Assembly (NCBI GenBank): GCA_052386635.1 | Contig: JBQTJY010000012.1 | Location: 1 to 5,804, forward strand | Direction: 5' to 3' | Length of the DNA stretch: 5,804 nucleotides | Source: VHBM01 sp052386635 | Lineage (GTDB): Archaea > Thermoproteota > Nitrososphaeria > Nitrososphaerales > Nitrosopumilaceae | Shown here: in pieces, positions 1-5,753 of the stretch | Numbering within the stretch: position 1 is the first letter of the stretch | Layout: the number at the start of each line of letters is the position of its first letter | The notes under the pieces: model-generated | Told to the model about the DNA's origin: nothing | The model's input: only the letters and a program-made list of their open reading frames with translations | Database searches by the model: none | Program-made: the position numbers and the translations under genes

Positions 1-447
1 ATTATGCATTTGCAAAATTTGATAGCACAAAACATGTCCGTGCTTCCTTGAGAGAAAAAGGAATATCGCACAAACATGCACGAGAAATCGCAGTTACAAT
101 AAAGGGAATGTCAATTGAAAGGGCACGAGATTTTCTAAATGGTGTTGTATCACTTCAAAATGCAGTCCCATTTAGACGATACAAAAAAGCAGGTGGGTCA
201 CAAGTCTGACCCTGGCGTCATGGCAGGAAGATATCCACAAAAGGCAGCAACCGAATTTGTAAAACTACTTGATAATCTAGAATCCAACGCAGAGTACAAA
301 GGAATGGACTTGGACAGACTAAAAATTGTAAACGCCACAGTGCACAAGGGTGTGATAGTTAAGCGCTTTATCCCACGTGCTATGGGAAGAGCAACTCCAA
401 AAAACAACACTCTAACACATGTCGAGTTGGTTGCACAAGAGGTATAA
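1..447 (+). CDS. rpl22: 50S ribosomal protein L22 (uL22), 5'-partial, apparent frameshift
   Basis: Large-subunit protein that binds 23S rRNA and lines the peptide exit tunnel. The reading frame enters the window open, with codons starting at position 3 (YAFAKFDSTKHVRAS...), and runs through ...NAVPFRRYKK to about 188; this frame then stops at TGA 207-209. The remainder of L22 (QVGHKSDPGVMAGRYPQKAA... to the stop at 445-447) continues in the next frame. Removing one A from the A6 run at 183-188 joins both parts into one normal L22. An ATG at 139 opens the downstream frame, but residues encoded from 139 to about 188 in that frame are out-of-frame noise, so 139 is not a real start. Only a few N-terminal residues appear to be missing upstream. 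L22 is normally indispensable, so a sequencing or assembly indel is the simplest reading; a true mutation or recoding site is less likely. Identity is very likely; the cause of the break is open. Confidence 0.93.
439..443 (+). promoter_or_regulatory. Shine-Dalgarno site for rps3
   Basis: GAGGT lies within the last codons of rpl22, six nt before the rps3 ATG at 450. It matches the anti-Shine-Dalgarno end of archaeal 16S rRNA and supports the chosen rps3 start and translational coupling to rpl22. Confidence 0.6.
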
Positions 448-449
448 TC

Positions 450-1256
450 ATGTCATCAACAAAAAACGTAATCAAAGACAACTATAACATGATGCTGCTA
501 AATGATTATTTGCGAGTGAAAATAAAAGATGCTGGATATTCTGGAGTTGATATTTCAAAAACACCAACAGGAACCAGAGTTGCACTACATGTTACAAGAC
601 CTGGAATTGTTATTGGAAGAAAAGGAAGTGGCATACGTGAACTTACTGAGATTTTAGCAAAAAACTTTGGCCTAAAAAATCCACAGCTATCAGTTGTTGA
701 AATTGATAGACCTGAGCTTTCTGCAAGTGTGATGTGCAATAGATTGGCCTCACATATAGAACGAGGTACTGCGTTTAGACGGGCTACAATGTGGACACTA
801 AAACAAATAATGGAAAATGGTGCAATGGGTGTTCAAATCACATGTTCAGGCAAGCTTCGAGGTGATAGGTCATCGTTTGAAAAACATACATCTGGAATTC
901 TCCCACGTGCGGGTCATCACGCCGAAGTCATAGTAAATGAAGACATTGCACATGTAGAAACTCCTATGGGACTAATTGGTATACGAATCAGAATCGCAAG
1001 AAAAGACAAAGTTGTGCCAGAATTTGAACTAAAAGACATGGCAACAATAAAACAAAAAAAGGCTGCACCAAAAGTAGAAGAAAAAGAAGAGGAAGAAGAA
1101 AAAGAGATTGTCATAACCGAAGAAATTGCAGAAGAGATTGTAGCTAAAGAGCTTGAAAAGAAAAAGCCAAGAACAGAAACTGAACAAATTTTGTTTGAAG
1201 CAGAACAAATGAAGAGTCTTGAAACCCTAGAAGAAGTAGAGGAGAAGCTAAAGTAA
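450..1256 (+). CDS. rps3: 30S ribosomal protein S3 (uS3) with acidic/basic C-terminal tail
   Basis: Small-subunit head protein at the mRNA entry site. The type-2 KH domain lies in about residues 15-90, with the RNA-binding GxxG loop seen as GRKG at residues 56-59 in the stretch RPGIVIGRKGSGI. The S3 C-terminal domain covers about residues 95-190, including GVQITCSGKLRGDRS near 127-141 and TPMGLIGIRIRI near 171-182. Residues from about 195 to 268 form a low-complexity tail, rich in Lys and Glu with an acidic block EKEEEEEKE near 211-219, likely helical or disordered. At 268 aa it is longer than the conserved core needs; tails of variable length are common in archaeal S3. The ATG at 450 is 2 nt after the rpl22 stop and has a good GAGGT site. 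The stop overlaps the rpl29 start by one base (TAATG). The functional call is secure; the role of the tail is unknown. Confidence 0.97.
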   Translation: MSSTKNVIKDNYNMMLLNDYLRVKIKDAGYSGVDISKTPTGTRVALHVTRPGIVIGRKGSGIRELTEILAKNFGLKNPQLSVVEIDRPELSASVMCNRLASHIERGTAFRRATMWTLKQIMENGAMGVQITCSGKLRGDRSSFEKHTSGILPRAGHHAEVIVNEDIAHVETPMGLIGIRIRIARKDKVVPEFELKDMATIKQKKAAPKVEEKEEEEEKEIVITEEIAEEIVAKELEKKKPRTETEQILFEAEQMKSLETLEEVEEKLK

Positions 1257-1459
1257 TGGCACATCTGAAAATGAAGACTATTCGTGAGCTAAACGAGACT
1301 GACCTAAAGGGAAGACTAGATCAGCTACGAACAGATCTAGTAAAACTAAAGGTAGAATCAGCCAAAGGTACACTACGAAAAGACAGTGGAAAAATAAAAC
1401 CGCTAAAAAGAGACATTGCGCGAGTTCTTACAAGATTAAACGAGATGAAAAAGAAATGA
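1256..1459 (+). CDS. rpl29: 50S ribosomal protein L29 (uL29)
   Basis: Small helical large-subunit protein located near the exit of the polypeptide tunnel, where it contributes to docking of factors such as the signal recognition particle. The 67-aa product has the usual L29 size and pattern: an N-terminal MKTIRELNETDLKGRLDQLR segment (residues 6-25), the first long helix with LVKLKVESAKGTLRK, and a second helix with IKPLKRDIARVLTRLNE. The start codon shares its A with the rps3 stop, and the last bases ATGA hold the start of the next gene. A purine-rich AGAGGAG lies about 12 nt upstream of the start, a rather long spacing. In many other archaea a SUI1-like gene (yciH/eIF1) follows L29; there is none here. 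Confidence 0.95.
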   Translation: MAHLKMKTIRELNETDLKGRLDQLRTDLVKLKVESAKGTLRKDSGKIKPLKRDIARVLTRLNEMKKK

Positions 1460-1722
1460 TTACACAAGAAAACATTGCACTTCATGAGCTTATCGGCCTA
1501 GATACAGAAATTTTGGATTCCTCAAACAAGCAGATTGTAGGACTGTCAGGCAAAATAGTTGATGAGACAAAATCAATGTTTGCACTTTACACAAAAAGTG
1601 GGCTTAAGATGATCCCAAAACATGACAGCAAATGGCAATTCAAACTAGATGACACACAAGCCGTTTTAGACGGAACCATGCTAAACCGAAGACCGCATGA
1701 TAGGCTGGGGGCAAAACTATGA
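1456..1722 (+). CDS. rnp1: Ribonuclease P protein component 1 (Rpp29/Pop4 family)
   Basis: Protein subunit of RNase P, which together with the catalytic RNA and the other archaeal protein subunits removes 5' leaders from pre-tRNAs. Archaeal Rpp29 is an Sm-like beta-barrel that pairs with Rpp21. The 88-aa product shows the family pattern: HELIGLDTEIL (residues 10-20), VGLSGKIVDETKSMF (28-42), a strand with GLKMIPKHDSKWQF (49-62), and the C-terminal GTMLNRRPHDRL motif (73-84), whose RRPHDR basic cluster is typical of Rpp29. It overlaps rpl29 and rps17 by 4 nt at each end (ATGA), so translation is probably coupled to both. Placement between L29 and S17 is the standard archaeal arrangement, which supports the call. 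I see no strong Shine-Dalgarno sequence for it. Confidence 0.93.
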   Translation: MITQENIALHELIGLDTEILDSSNKQIVGLSGKIVDETKSMFALYTKSGLKMIPKHDSKWQFKLDDTQAVLDGTMLNRRPHDRLGAKL

Positions 1723-2042
1723 GCCGAAATATTGGATTATCATCTAGTGCGCCAAAATCAGAATGTGCTGATTCTCATTGTCCGTTTCATGGAAATCTGT
1801 CAGTGCGTGGTAAATTGTTTGAAGGAACAGTAGTTAGCTCAAAGGCACGAAAAATGGTTGTGGTACAACGAGAGACTCCAAAATATCTTGATAAATTCAA
1901 AAGATACGCAAGAAGCAAGAGCACAATTCATGCATTTGCTCCATCATGTCTTGCAATACAAGAAGGAAACAAAGTAGTAGCAGCAGAATGCAGGCCACTA
2001 TCAAAATCTGTCTCATTTGTAATAGTGGAGGTTAAATCTTAA
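1719..2042 (+). CDS. rps17: 30S ribosomal protein S17 (uS17)
   Basis: Primary 16S rRNA-binding protein with an OB fold. The 107-aa product has the archaeal/eukaryotic N-terminal extension with C16 and C21 in CADSHCPFHG, then the OB-fold core: GKLFEGTVVSSKARKMVVVQRE (residues 31-52), a basic loop KYLDKFKRYARSKSTIHAF (55-73), APSCLAIQEGNKVVAAECRPLS (74-95), and a last strand SVSFVIVEV (97-105). The CPFHG motif separates it from bacterial S17, which lacks it. C77 and C91 lie in the core. The ATG at 1719 overlaps the rnp1 stop (ATGA). A G-rich stretch (AGGCTGGGGG) lies shortly upstream but is not a clean Shine-Dalgarno site. The stop overlaps the rpl14 start by one base. Confidence 0.96.
   Translation: MSRNIGLSSSAPKSECADSHCPFHGNLSVRGKLFEGTVVSSKARKMVVVQRETPKYLDKFKRYARSKSTIHAFAPSCLAIQEGNKVVAAECRPLSKSVSFVIVEVKS
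2027..2032 (+). promoter_or_regulatory. Shine-Dalgarno site for rpl14
   Basis: GGAGGT lies within the last codons of rps17, nine nt before the rpl14 ATG at 2042. It is the clearest Shine-Dalgarno match in the window and supports that start. Confidence 0.65.
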
Positions 2043-2476
2043 TGTCAACAAAAAGTCGTGCAGTATCTGCAAAAGGCGTTGAAGAATTCAGACCATATGT
2101 AACACGTGCCTTACCGCTAGGTGCGCAGATAAGGTGTGCAGACAATACTGGCGCAAAAATTGTTGAGATTGTCATGGTACAAAAAACAAAAACACGTGTC
2201 TCACGAATGCCCGCAGCCGCGGTAGGTGATTTTGTAAACGTGGTAGTAAAAAAAGGACCAGCTGAGCTACGAAAACAAGTTTATGGTGCTGTAATTATCA
2301 GACAAAAATACCCAATTCGAAGACTAAACGGAATACGTGTATCATTTGAAGACAATGCTGCAGTTCTTGTTACTCCGGAAGGCGAAATAAAAGGAACTGA
2401 CATCAAGGGACCTGTTGCAGCCGAAGCTTCTGAAAAATGGCCAAGGATAGCAAACTTGGCATCAATGGTGGTATAA
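2042..2476 (+). CDS. rpl14: 50S ribosomal protein L14 (uL14)
   Basis: Large-subunit beta-barrel protein at the subunit interface, near the landing site for translational GTPases and for the anti-association factor aIF6. The 144-aa product has the family signature CADNTGAK at residues 32-39, a basic strand region TKTRVSRMPAAAVGDFVNVVVKKGP (49-73), VYGAVIIRQKYPIRR (80-94), GIRVSFEDNAAVLV (97-110), and the archaeal/eukaryotic ending GTDIKGPVAAEASEKWPRI (118-136). The N-terminal extension of about 20 residues is usual for archaeal L14. It starts at an ATG overlapping the rps17 stop and is followed one nt later by rpl24. Confidence 0.97.
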   Translation: MSTKSRAVSAKGVEEFRPYVTRALPLGAQIRCADNTGAKIVEIVMVQKTKTRVSRMPAAAVGDFVNVVVKKGPAELRKQVYGAVIIRQKYPIRRLNGIRVSFEDNAAVLVTPEGEIKGTDIKGPVAAEASEKWPRIANLASMVV

Positions 2477-2477
2477 A

Positions 2478-3053
2478 ATGAAGCCAACAAAAATTAGAAA
2501 TCTCAAGATTTATCGAGCATCTCATAATGTATTAAGCAAGCAGATTGGAAGCCATCTTTCAAAAGATCTTAGACAAAAATATGACACAAGAAGTATCCGA
2601 GTAACAGTTGGTGATACAGTTCGAGTTTTACGTGGCGAATACAAGGGCGTTGATGGAAAGGTAAAGGAAGTTAATACTTTAAAAAATGCAGTTACAATTG
2701 AGGGGATAAAAAAAGAAAAGCTAAAGGGAGGACAATTTGATGTTTACATTCATTCTTCTAATCTGCTTGTGACTGAGCTAAACACAGGTGACAAGTGGCG
2801 CATTCAAAAACTAGAAGGAATAAAGTCCAAGGCTTTAAAGAATAAAAAAGTAAAACCAAAAGAAGAAACTAAACCAAAAGAAGAAACCAAGCCAAAAGAG
2901 ATAGAACAAAAGCAAAAAGAACCACCAACTGAACCAAAACCGAAGCAAGAATCAAAAGCAAAGTCTGCTACAAAGACACCAAAGGTGCCAAAAGCTAAAA
3001 CGGTAACAAAAAAACCAATAAAAGAATCAAAGGAAAAAAAGAGTGAAAAATAA
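2478..3053 (+). CDS. rpl24: 50S ribosomal protein L24 (uL24) with long Lys/Pro/Glu-rich tail
   Basis: Early assembly protein of the large subunit that sits near the tunnel exit. The conserved archaeal L24 unit spans about residues 1-114: an N-terminal MKPTKIRNLKIYRASH segment, a basic helix SHLSKDLRQKYDTRS (25-39), and a KOW motif in VTVGDTVRVLRGEYKG (42-57) continuing to about residue 70. Conserved VYIHSSNLLVTELN (89-102) follows. From about residue 115 to 191 the protein is a low-complexity Lys/Pro/Glu/Thr tail that opens with tandem KPKEET units (126-143). Archaeal L24 is usually about 120 aa, so the tail adds roughly 70 residues. It is in frame, ends at a normal stop and keeps the A-rich local composition. 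It may contact rRNA or partners at the tunnel exit; that is inference. rps4e starts immediately after the stop. Confidence 0.95.
   Translation: MKPTKIRNLKIYRASHNVLSKQIGSHLSKDLRQKYDTRSIRVTVGDTVRVLRGEYKGVDGKVKEVNTLKNAVTIEGIKKEKLKGGQFDVYIHSSNLLVTELNTGDKWRIQKLEGIKSKALKNKKVKPKEETKPKEETKPKEIEQKQKEPPTEPKPKQESKAKSATKTPKVPKAKTVTKKPIKESKEKKSEK
2853..2906 (+). repeat. Three tandem 18-bp units in the rpl24 tail
   Basis: Three consecutive 18-bp units (2853-2870, 2871-2888, 2889-2906) encode KPKEET, KPKEET and KPKEIE. The first two differ by one base, in the last codon (ACT/ACC), and the third has diverged further. The unit length is a multiple of three, so copy-number change would keep the frame. This looks like slippage-type expansion inside a disordered tail. 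Confidence 0.8.
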
Positions 3054-3770
3054 ATGGTAAGTATAGCGGGTAGCAAAAAACTAAAACGACAAATGGCGCC
3101 AACGTTTTGGGGCATTACAAGAAAAGACAAAAGATTTGTTGTAACGGTAAGGCCTGGACCTCACTCAAAACACCAGTCTATTCCAAGCGCAGTCTTGGTT
3201 CGTGATACACTAAAGCTCACAAAAAACCTAAGAGAAGCAAAATCTGCAATTTATGGAGGAAAAATTACTATAGATGGAGTAAAACGCAAGTCACTTCACC
3301 ATGGGATAGGACTGATGGATGTTATTGAATTAGCTGGCGTTTCAGACATTTATAGACTGGTACCACAAGGAGGGCATGTGTTAAAACCATTAAAGATTTC
3401 AGATACCGAAAAATCAAAAAAACTAGTCAAGCTTACAAGTAAAACGACAATAAAGGGCAAAATAACACAGCTAGGATTTCATGATGGCCGTTCTATGATC
3501 TCAGATACTGCAATTAACGTAGGTGATTCATGTTTGATCCAGATTCCTGAGCAGAAAATTTTAGAGGTAATAAAATTAGAAAAGGGTTCTCAAGTTATAG
3601 TTACAAGAGGTATAAACGCAGGACAGGTTGGAAAAGTCGAAGAGATAAGAGAAGGCACATACATTCTACCAAAACGTGCACTAATTTCACTTCGAGAAAG
3701 AAAGATCGAAATTCCTTTGGATCTTGTCATGGCAGTAGGAAAAGAAAAACCTGTCATTCAAGTTAGGTGA
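3054..3770 (+). CDS. rps4e: 30S ribosomal protein S4e (eS4)
   Basis: Small-subunit body protein found in archaea and eukaryotes but not bacteria. The 238-aa product is the normal archaeal size. The N-terminal segment includes LKRQMAPTFWGITRKDKRFV (residues 10-29) followed by RPGPHSKHQSIP (33-44). The central S4 RNA-binding domain (about 44-105) includes LREAKSAIYGGKITIDGVKRKS (59-80). A middle beta region follows (about 110-175), and a KOW-like segment near 177-200 includes VIVTRGINAGQVGKVEEI. The ATG abuts the rpl24 stop, with no spacer and no clear Shine-Dalgarno sequence, suggesting coupled re-initiation. Its location between L24 and L5 is the standard archaeal order. Confidence 0.97.
   Translation: MVSIAGSKKLKRQMAPTFWGITRKDKRFVVTVRPGPHSKHQSIPSAVLVRDTLKLTKNLREAKSAIYGGKITIDGVKRKSLHHGIGLMDVIELAGVSDIYRLVPQGGHVLKPLKISDTEKSKKLVKLTSKTTIKGKITQLGFHDGRSMISDTAINVGDSCLIQIPEQKILEVIKLEKGSQVIVTRGINAGQVGKVEEIREGTYILPKRALISLRERKIEIPLDLVMAVGKEKPVIQVR
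3765..3770 (+). promoter_or_regulatory. Shine-Dalgarno site that decides the rpl5 start
   Basis: AGGTGA overlaps the rps4e stop codon and lies five nt before ATG 3776. It favours ATG 3776 over the in-frame GTG at 3767, which is itself part of this purine-rich site. Confidence 0.6.
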
Positions 3771-3775
3771 AAAAC

Positions 3776-4297
3776 ATGTCGCAACAAACTCAATCCATAA
3801 TGAAAGCAATTACGCTTAACAAAATAGTCTTGAACATGGGTGTTGGAAAATCAGGAGACGCAATCGAGATTGCAAAACTTGCTTTGGATCAAATATCTGG
3901 CAAAAAATCATGTGCAAGAGAAGCAAAAGAAACTCAAAGAGACTGGGGTGTGAGAAAAGGCGAACCTATTGGTGTTGCAGTAACTATTAGAGGCAAAGAT
4001 GCCATCGCACTTTTGAAGCGACTCTTTGAGGCAAAGGGTAACAAAGTAAAAGGTTCATCATTTGATGATTTTGGCAATATTTCGTTTGGAATTAAAGAAC
4101 ACATCGATATTCCTGGAATAAAATATGACCCAAAAATTGGCATACTTGGATTAGATATTGCAGTAACTCTAGCTAGGCCTGGATTTAATATTAGATTTAG
4201 AAGCCGCCACAAGGCAAAGATTGGCAAGACACATAGAATCTCACGCCAGGAAGCGCAAGAATTTCTGGCTCGTGAGTTTGGAGTGGAGATAGTATAA
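3776..4297 (+). CDS. rpl5: 50S ribosomal protein L5 (uL5)
   Basis: Binds 5S rRNA and forms part of the central protuberance, contacting the P-site tRNA. I choose ATG 3776 (173 aa, MSQQTQSIMK...) because AGGTGA precedes it at good spacing. An in-frame GTG at 3767 would add only three residues (M/V-K-N) and overlap rps4e by 4 nt. Family features by residue: ITLNKIVLNMGVGKSGD (12-28), the ISGKKSCAREAKETQRDWGVRKGEPIG region (40-66), GVAVTIRG (66-73), FGNISFGIKEHIDIPGIKYDP (99-119), and GILGLDIAVTLARPG (122-136), then a basic stretch RFRSRHKAKIGKTHRIS (140-156). Size and ending match archaeal L5. The stop overlaps the rps14 start by one base. Confidence 0.96.
   Translation: MSQQTQSIMKAITLNKIVLNMGVGKSGDAIEIAKLALDQISGKKSCAREAKETQRDWGVRKGEPIGVAVTIRGKDAIALLKRLFEAKGNKVKGSSFDDFGNISFGIKEHIDIPGIKYDPKIGILGLDIAVTLARPGFNIRFRSRHKAKIGKTHRISRQEAQEFLAREFGVEIV
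4284..4288 (+). promoter_or_regulatory. Shine-Dalgarno site for rps14
   Basis: TGGAG lies inside the last codons of rpl5, eight nt before the rps14 ATG at 4297. It supports translation of this very short gene. Confidence 0.5.
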
Positions 4298-4476
4298 TGG
4301 CAAAAAATAGAACATACGAATTTACTGGCAGAAAAAAACACAAGTTTGGACGAGGTTCGCGATGGTGTAAGCGATGTGGAGATTATACAGCAGTCATCCA
4401 AAAATATGACCTTATGATTTGCCGTCGATGCTTTCGCGAAGTAGCAGGTTCTCTAGGATTTAGGAAAAATAGGTAG
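4297..4476 (+). CDS. rps14: 30S ribosomal protein S14, zinc-binding short form (uS14)
   Basis: Small-subunit head protein that binds 16S rRNA. The gene encodes only 59 residues, starting MAKNRTYEFTGRKKHKFGRG and ending GFRKNR at a TAG (4474-4476). Four cysteines in two CxxC pairs, C24/C27 (WCKRCG) and C42/C45 (ICRRCF), form the zinc site of the C+ type S14; Arg and Lys dominate the rest. The length is close to the 50-60 aa usual for archaeal S14. The ATG overlaps the rpl5 stop (TAATG), and the gene exactly fills the interval between rpl5 and rps8, which would otherwise be about 190 nt without a gene. Codon use and composition match its neighbours. Confidence 0.96.
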   Translation: MAKNRTYEFTGRKKHKFGRGSRWCKRCGDYTAVIQKYDLMICRRCFREVAGSLGFRKNR

Positions 4477-4484
4477 AAAAGAAA

Positions 4485-4877
4485 ATGCCAGCAACTAATG
4501 TATTATCGAATTTGTTTGTAACATTATACAACACAGAAGCACGACGTAGAGGTGACTGCATTGTCATGCCAACTTCAAAACTTGGAATCGAGGTTCTAAA
4601 AACATTGCAAAAGTCAGGCTATATTGGAGAATTTGAACATGTTGATGATAGACGCGGGGGCAAGTTCAAAATCAAACTATTGGCAAAGATAACAAAATGT
4701 GGCGCTATTACTCCAAGATTTAAGGTAAAAAAAACAGAGTATAATGAATGGGAGCAGCAATACCTGCCATCATATTCACGAGGTATGCTTTTAGTTACAA
4801 CAAATCAAGGTGTGATGTCACATCACGATGCAGCAAACAAGGGTTTAGGGGGACTTTTGATAGGGTATGTCTACTAA
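4485..4877 (+). CDS. rps8: 30S ribosomal protein S8 (uS8)
   Basis: Primary 16S rRNA-binding protein needed for assembly of the central domain. The 130-aa product has normal archaeal S8 length. The N-terminal domain includes NVLSNLFVTLYNTEARRRGDC (residues 5-25), then PTSKLGIEVLKTLQKSGYIGEFE (29-51). The linker includes ITKCGAITPRFKVKK (69-83). The C-terminal domain ends with LLVTTNQGVMSHHDAANKGLGG (102-123) and LIGYVY, whose TNQGVMSHHDA segment is the family signature. The start lies 8 nt after the rps14 stop, the largest gap between two ribosomal-protein genes here. AGGT at the end of rps14 is a weak candidate ribosome site. The 3' end overlaps rpl6 by 11 nt. Confidence 0.96.
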   Translation: MPATNVLSNLFVTLYNTEARRRGDCIVMPTSKLGIEVLKTLQKSGYIGEFEHVDDRRGGKFKIKLLAKITKCGAITPRFKVKKTEYNEWEQQYLPSYSRGMLLVTTNQGVMSHHDAANKGLGGLLIGYVY

Positions 4878-5424
4878 ACAGATGGAAAAATTTGAAACTA
4901 TAGTGGAAATCCCACAAAAAGTAGCTGTAACTCTAAAAAAGTACATGCTTCATGTTGAAGGCCCGCTTGGAAAGACGTACAAGAATTTTAAAAAAATACC
5001 TGTATCAATAGAGGTAAAGGACAAAACTATTCTTGTAAAGGCACAGGGAACTAGAAAAAGAGACTATGCTATTTTGCACACTGCAAGCTCTATACTAGAG
5101 AATCTCTGTGAGGGCGTTGTTGAAGGTTATACGATAAAAATGAAGATAGTTTATGCGCATTTTCCAATAACTGTAAAAACAAAAGATGATCAGGTTCTAG
5201 TAGAAAATTTCCAAGGCGAGCGTGCCCCAAGGGTTGCCAAGATTCATGGAAACACAAAGGTTGTATCAAAAGGCGATGACCTTATTCTGACAGGCCCTGT
5301 TCTTACAGATGTATCTCAGACTGCAGCAGAAATTGAGCTAAAAACAAAGGTTAAGGGCAAAGACCATAGGGTTTTTCTTGACGGTATTTACATTTATTCA
5401 AAGTCAAAAGGCATTGAAAAATAG
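4867..5424 (+). CDS. rpl6: 50S ribosomal protein L6 (uL6)
   Basis: Large-subunit protein near the factor-binding site and the sarcin-ricin loop. The 185-aa product contains two repeated L6 alpha/beta domains. The first (about residues 10-85) includes LHVEGPLGKTYKNF (28-41) and TRKRDYAILHTASSILENL (62-80). The second (about 90-178) includes VENFQGERAPRVAKIHGNT (112-130), LILTGPVLTDVSQTAAEIE (139-157) and KDHRVFLDGIYIYSK (165-179). The first ATG overlaps rps8 by 11 nt. A second in-frame ATG at 4882 (MEKFETIVEIP) would give 180 aa and a 4-nt gap. Neither has a clean Shine-Dalgarno site; an AGGGGG at 4847-4852 precedes the first at long spacing. I keep the longer form. This is the last recognisable ribosomal gene of the run. 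Confidence 0.95.
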   Translation: MSTKQMEKFETIVEIPQKVAVTLKKYMLHVEGPLGKTYKNFKKIPVSIEVKDKTILVKAQGTRKRDYAILHTASSILENLCEGVVEGYTIKMKIVYAHFPITVKTKDDQVLVENFQGERAPRVAKIHGNTKVVSKGDDLILTGPVLTDVSQTAAEIELKTKVKGKDHRVFLDGIYIYSKSKGIEK

Positions 5425-5433
5425 CAAACAACA

Positions 5434-5440
5434 CTAAATT
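5434..5440 (+). promoter_or_regulatory. Possible TATA-like box before the small unknown gene
   Basis: CTAAATT lies about 25 nt before ATG 5462, in the 37-nt A+T-rich gap after rpl6. Archaeal TATA boxes centre about 26 nt before the transcription start, so this position would give a leaderless mRNA. No Shine-Dalgarno sequence precedes ATG 5462, which fits that idea. In such A+T-rich DNA a chance match is quite possible. Confidence 0.25.
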
Positions 5441-5461
5441 ACCATCAATTCATAATTTAAC

Positions 5462-5752
5462 ATGGTCCTTGATCCTGAGTTTAAGGAACAAACAAACAGG
5501 CTGATTCAAGAGACACTCACACTTTACAAAAATGCTGGTGCCTCTCCAAGGATAGGTGAGGTATGGGGATGCCAGAATATTGGTGATTTTTTATGTGGTT
5601 TTTTTGTAGGTGAAATGGTTGGTTCTGCACTAAGTGCATTTCAAGTATTTCACAAGCGTGAACCGACAGCAGATGAACATTTAGAAATTATTGATCTTGT
5701 TGAAAAATATAACAAAGAAATCCAAGAATTCTTTTCACAGTTCAACCAGTAA
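5462..5752 (+). CDS. Small protein of unknown function (96 aa)
   Basis: I do not recognise this gene. The 96-aa product starts MVLDPEFKEQTNRLIQETLT and reads as an all-helical small protein: helix about residues 5-25, a loop with GASPRIGEVWGCQNIG (26-41), a hydrophobic stretch about 42-63 that includes GDFLCGFFVGEMVGSALSAF, and a C-terminal helix about 70-94 (TADEHLEIIDLVEKYNKEIQEFFSQF). The hydrophobic stretch carries Asp43 and Glu51 and has no flanking positive cluster, so a buried amphipathic helix is as likely as a membrane segment. Two Cys (C37, C45) are present; there is no signal peptide. It is probably real: it is on the operon strand, fills the space between rpl6 and the tRNA gene, and its composition resembles its neighbours. 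It may be a lineage-specific conserved protein. No Shine-Dalgarno sequence is visible, so the mRNA may be leaderless. Confidence 0.75.
   Translation: MVLDPEFKEQTNRLIQETLTLYKNAGASPRIGEVWGCQNIGDFLCGFFVGEMVGSALSAFQVFHKREPTADEHLEIIDLVEKYNKEIQEFFSQFNQ
5587..5605 (+). terminator. Possible T-tract terminator for the ribosomal operon, inside the next gene
   Basis: T6 at 5587-5592 and T7 at 5599-5605 lie about 160-180 nt after the rpl6 stop. Archaeal RNA polymerase can terminate at coding-strand T-tracts without a hairpin, and I found no other T run of six or more in the window. They lie within codons of the small unknown gene (residues 42-48), so they may simply encode Phe-rich hydrophobic sequence. 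Confidence 0.2.
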
Positions 5753-5753
5753 A

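Noticed and set aside
139..188. ATG 139 as the start of a 102-aa protein
   Set aside because: The residues before about 188 in that frame match nothing, while the other frame encodes conserved L22. The ATG is an accident of the frameshift.
917..1264. Minus-strand open frame of 115 codons, Ser/Phe-rich
   Set aside because: Shadow of the Lys/Glu-rich rps3 tail, where GAA/AAA codons read as TTC/TTT on the other strand; no independent support.
2853..2906. Short tandem repeats as a CRISPR-like array
   Set aside because: The units are contiguous with no spacers, are in frame and encode KPKEET repeats within L24.
2804..3130. Minus-strand open frame of 108 codons with FGLVSSFGLVSSFG repeats
   Set aside because: It is the antisense of the rpl24 tail repeats and the rps4e start; its repeat and Phe/Ser-rich composition follow from the A-rich sense codons.
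3934..4401. Minus-strand open frame of 155 codons
   Set aside because: It covers conserved rpl5 and rps14 in antisense, shows no recognisable motif, and lies against the operon direction.
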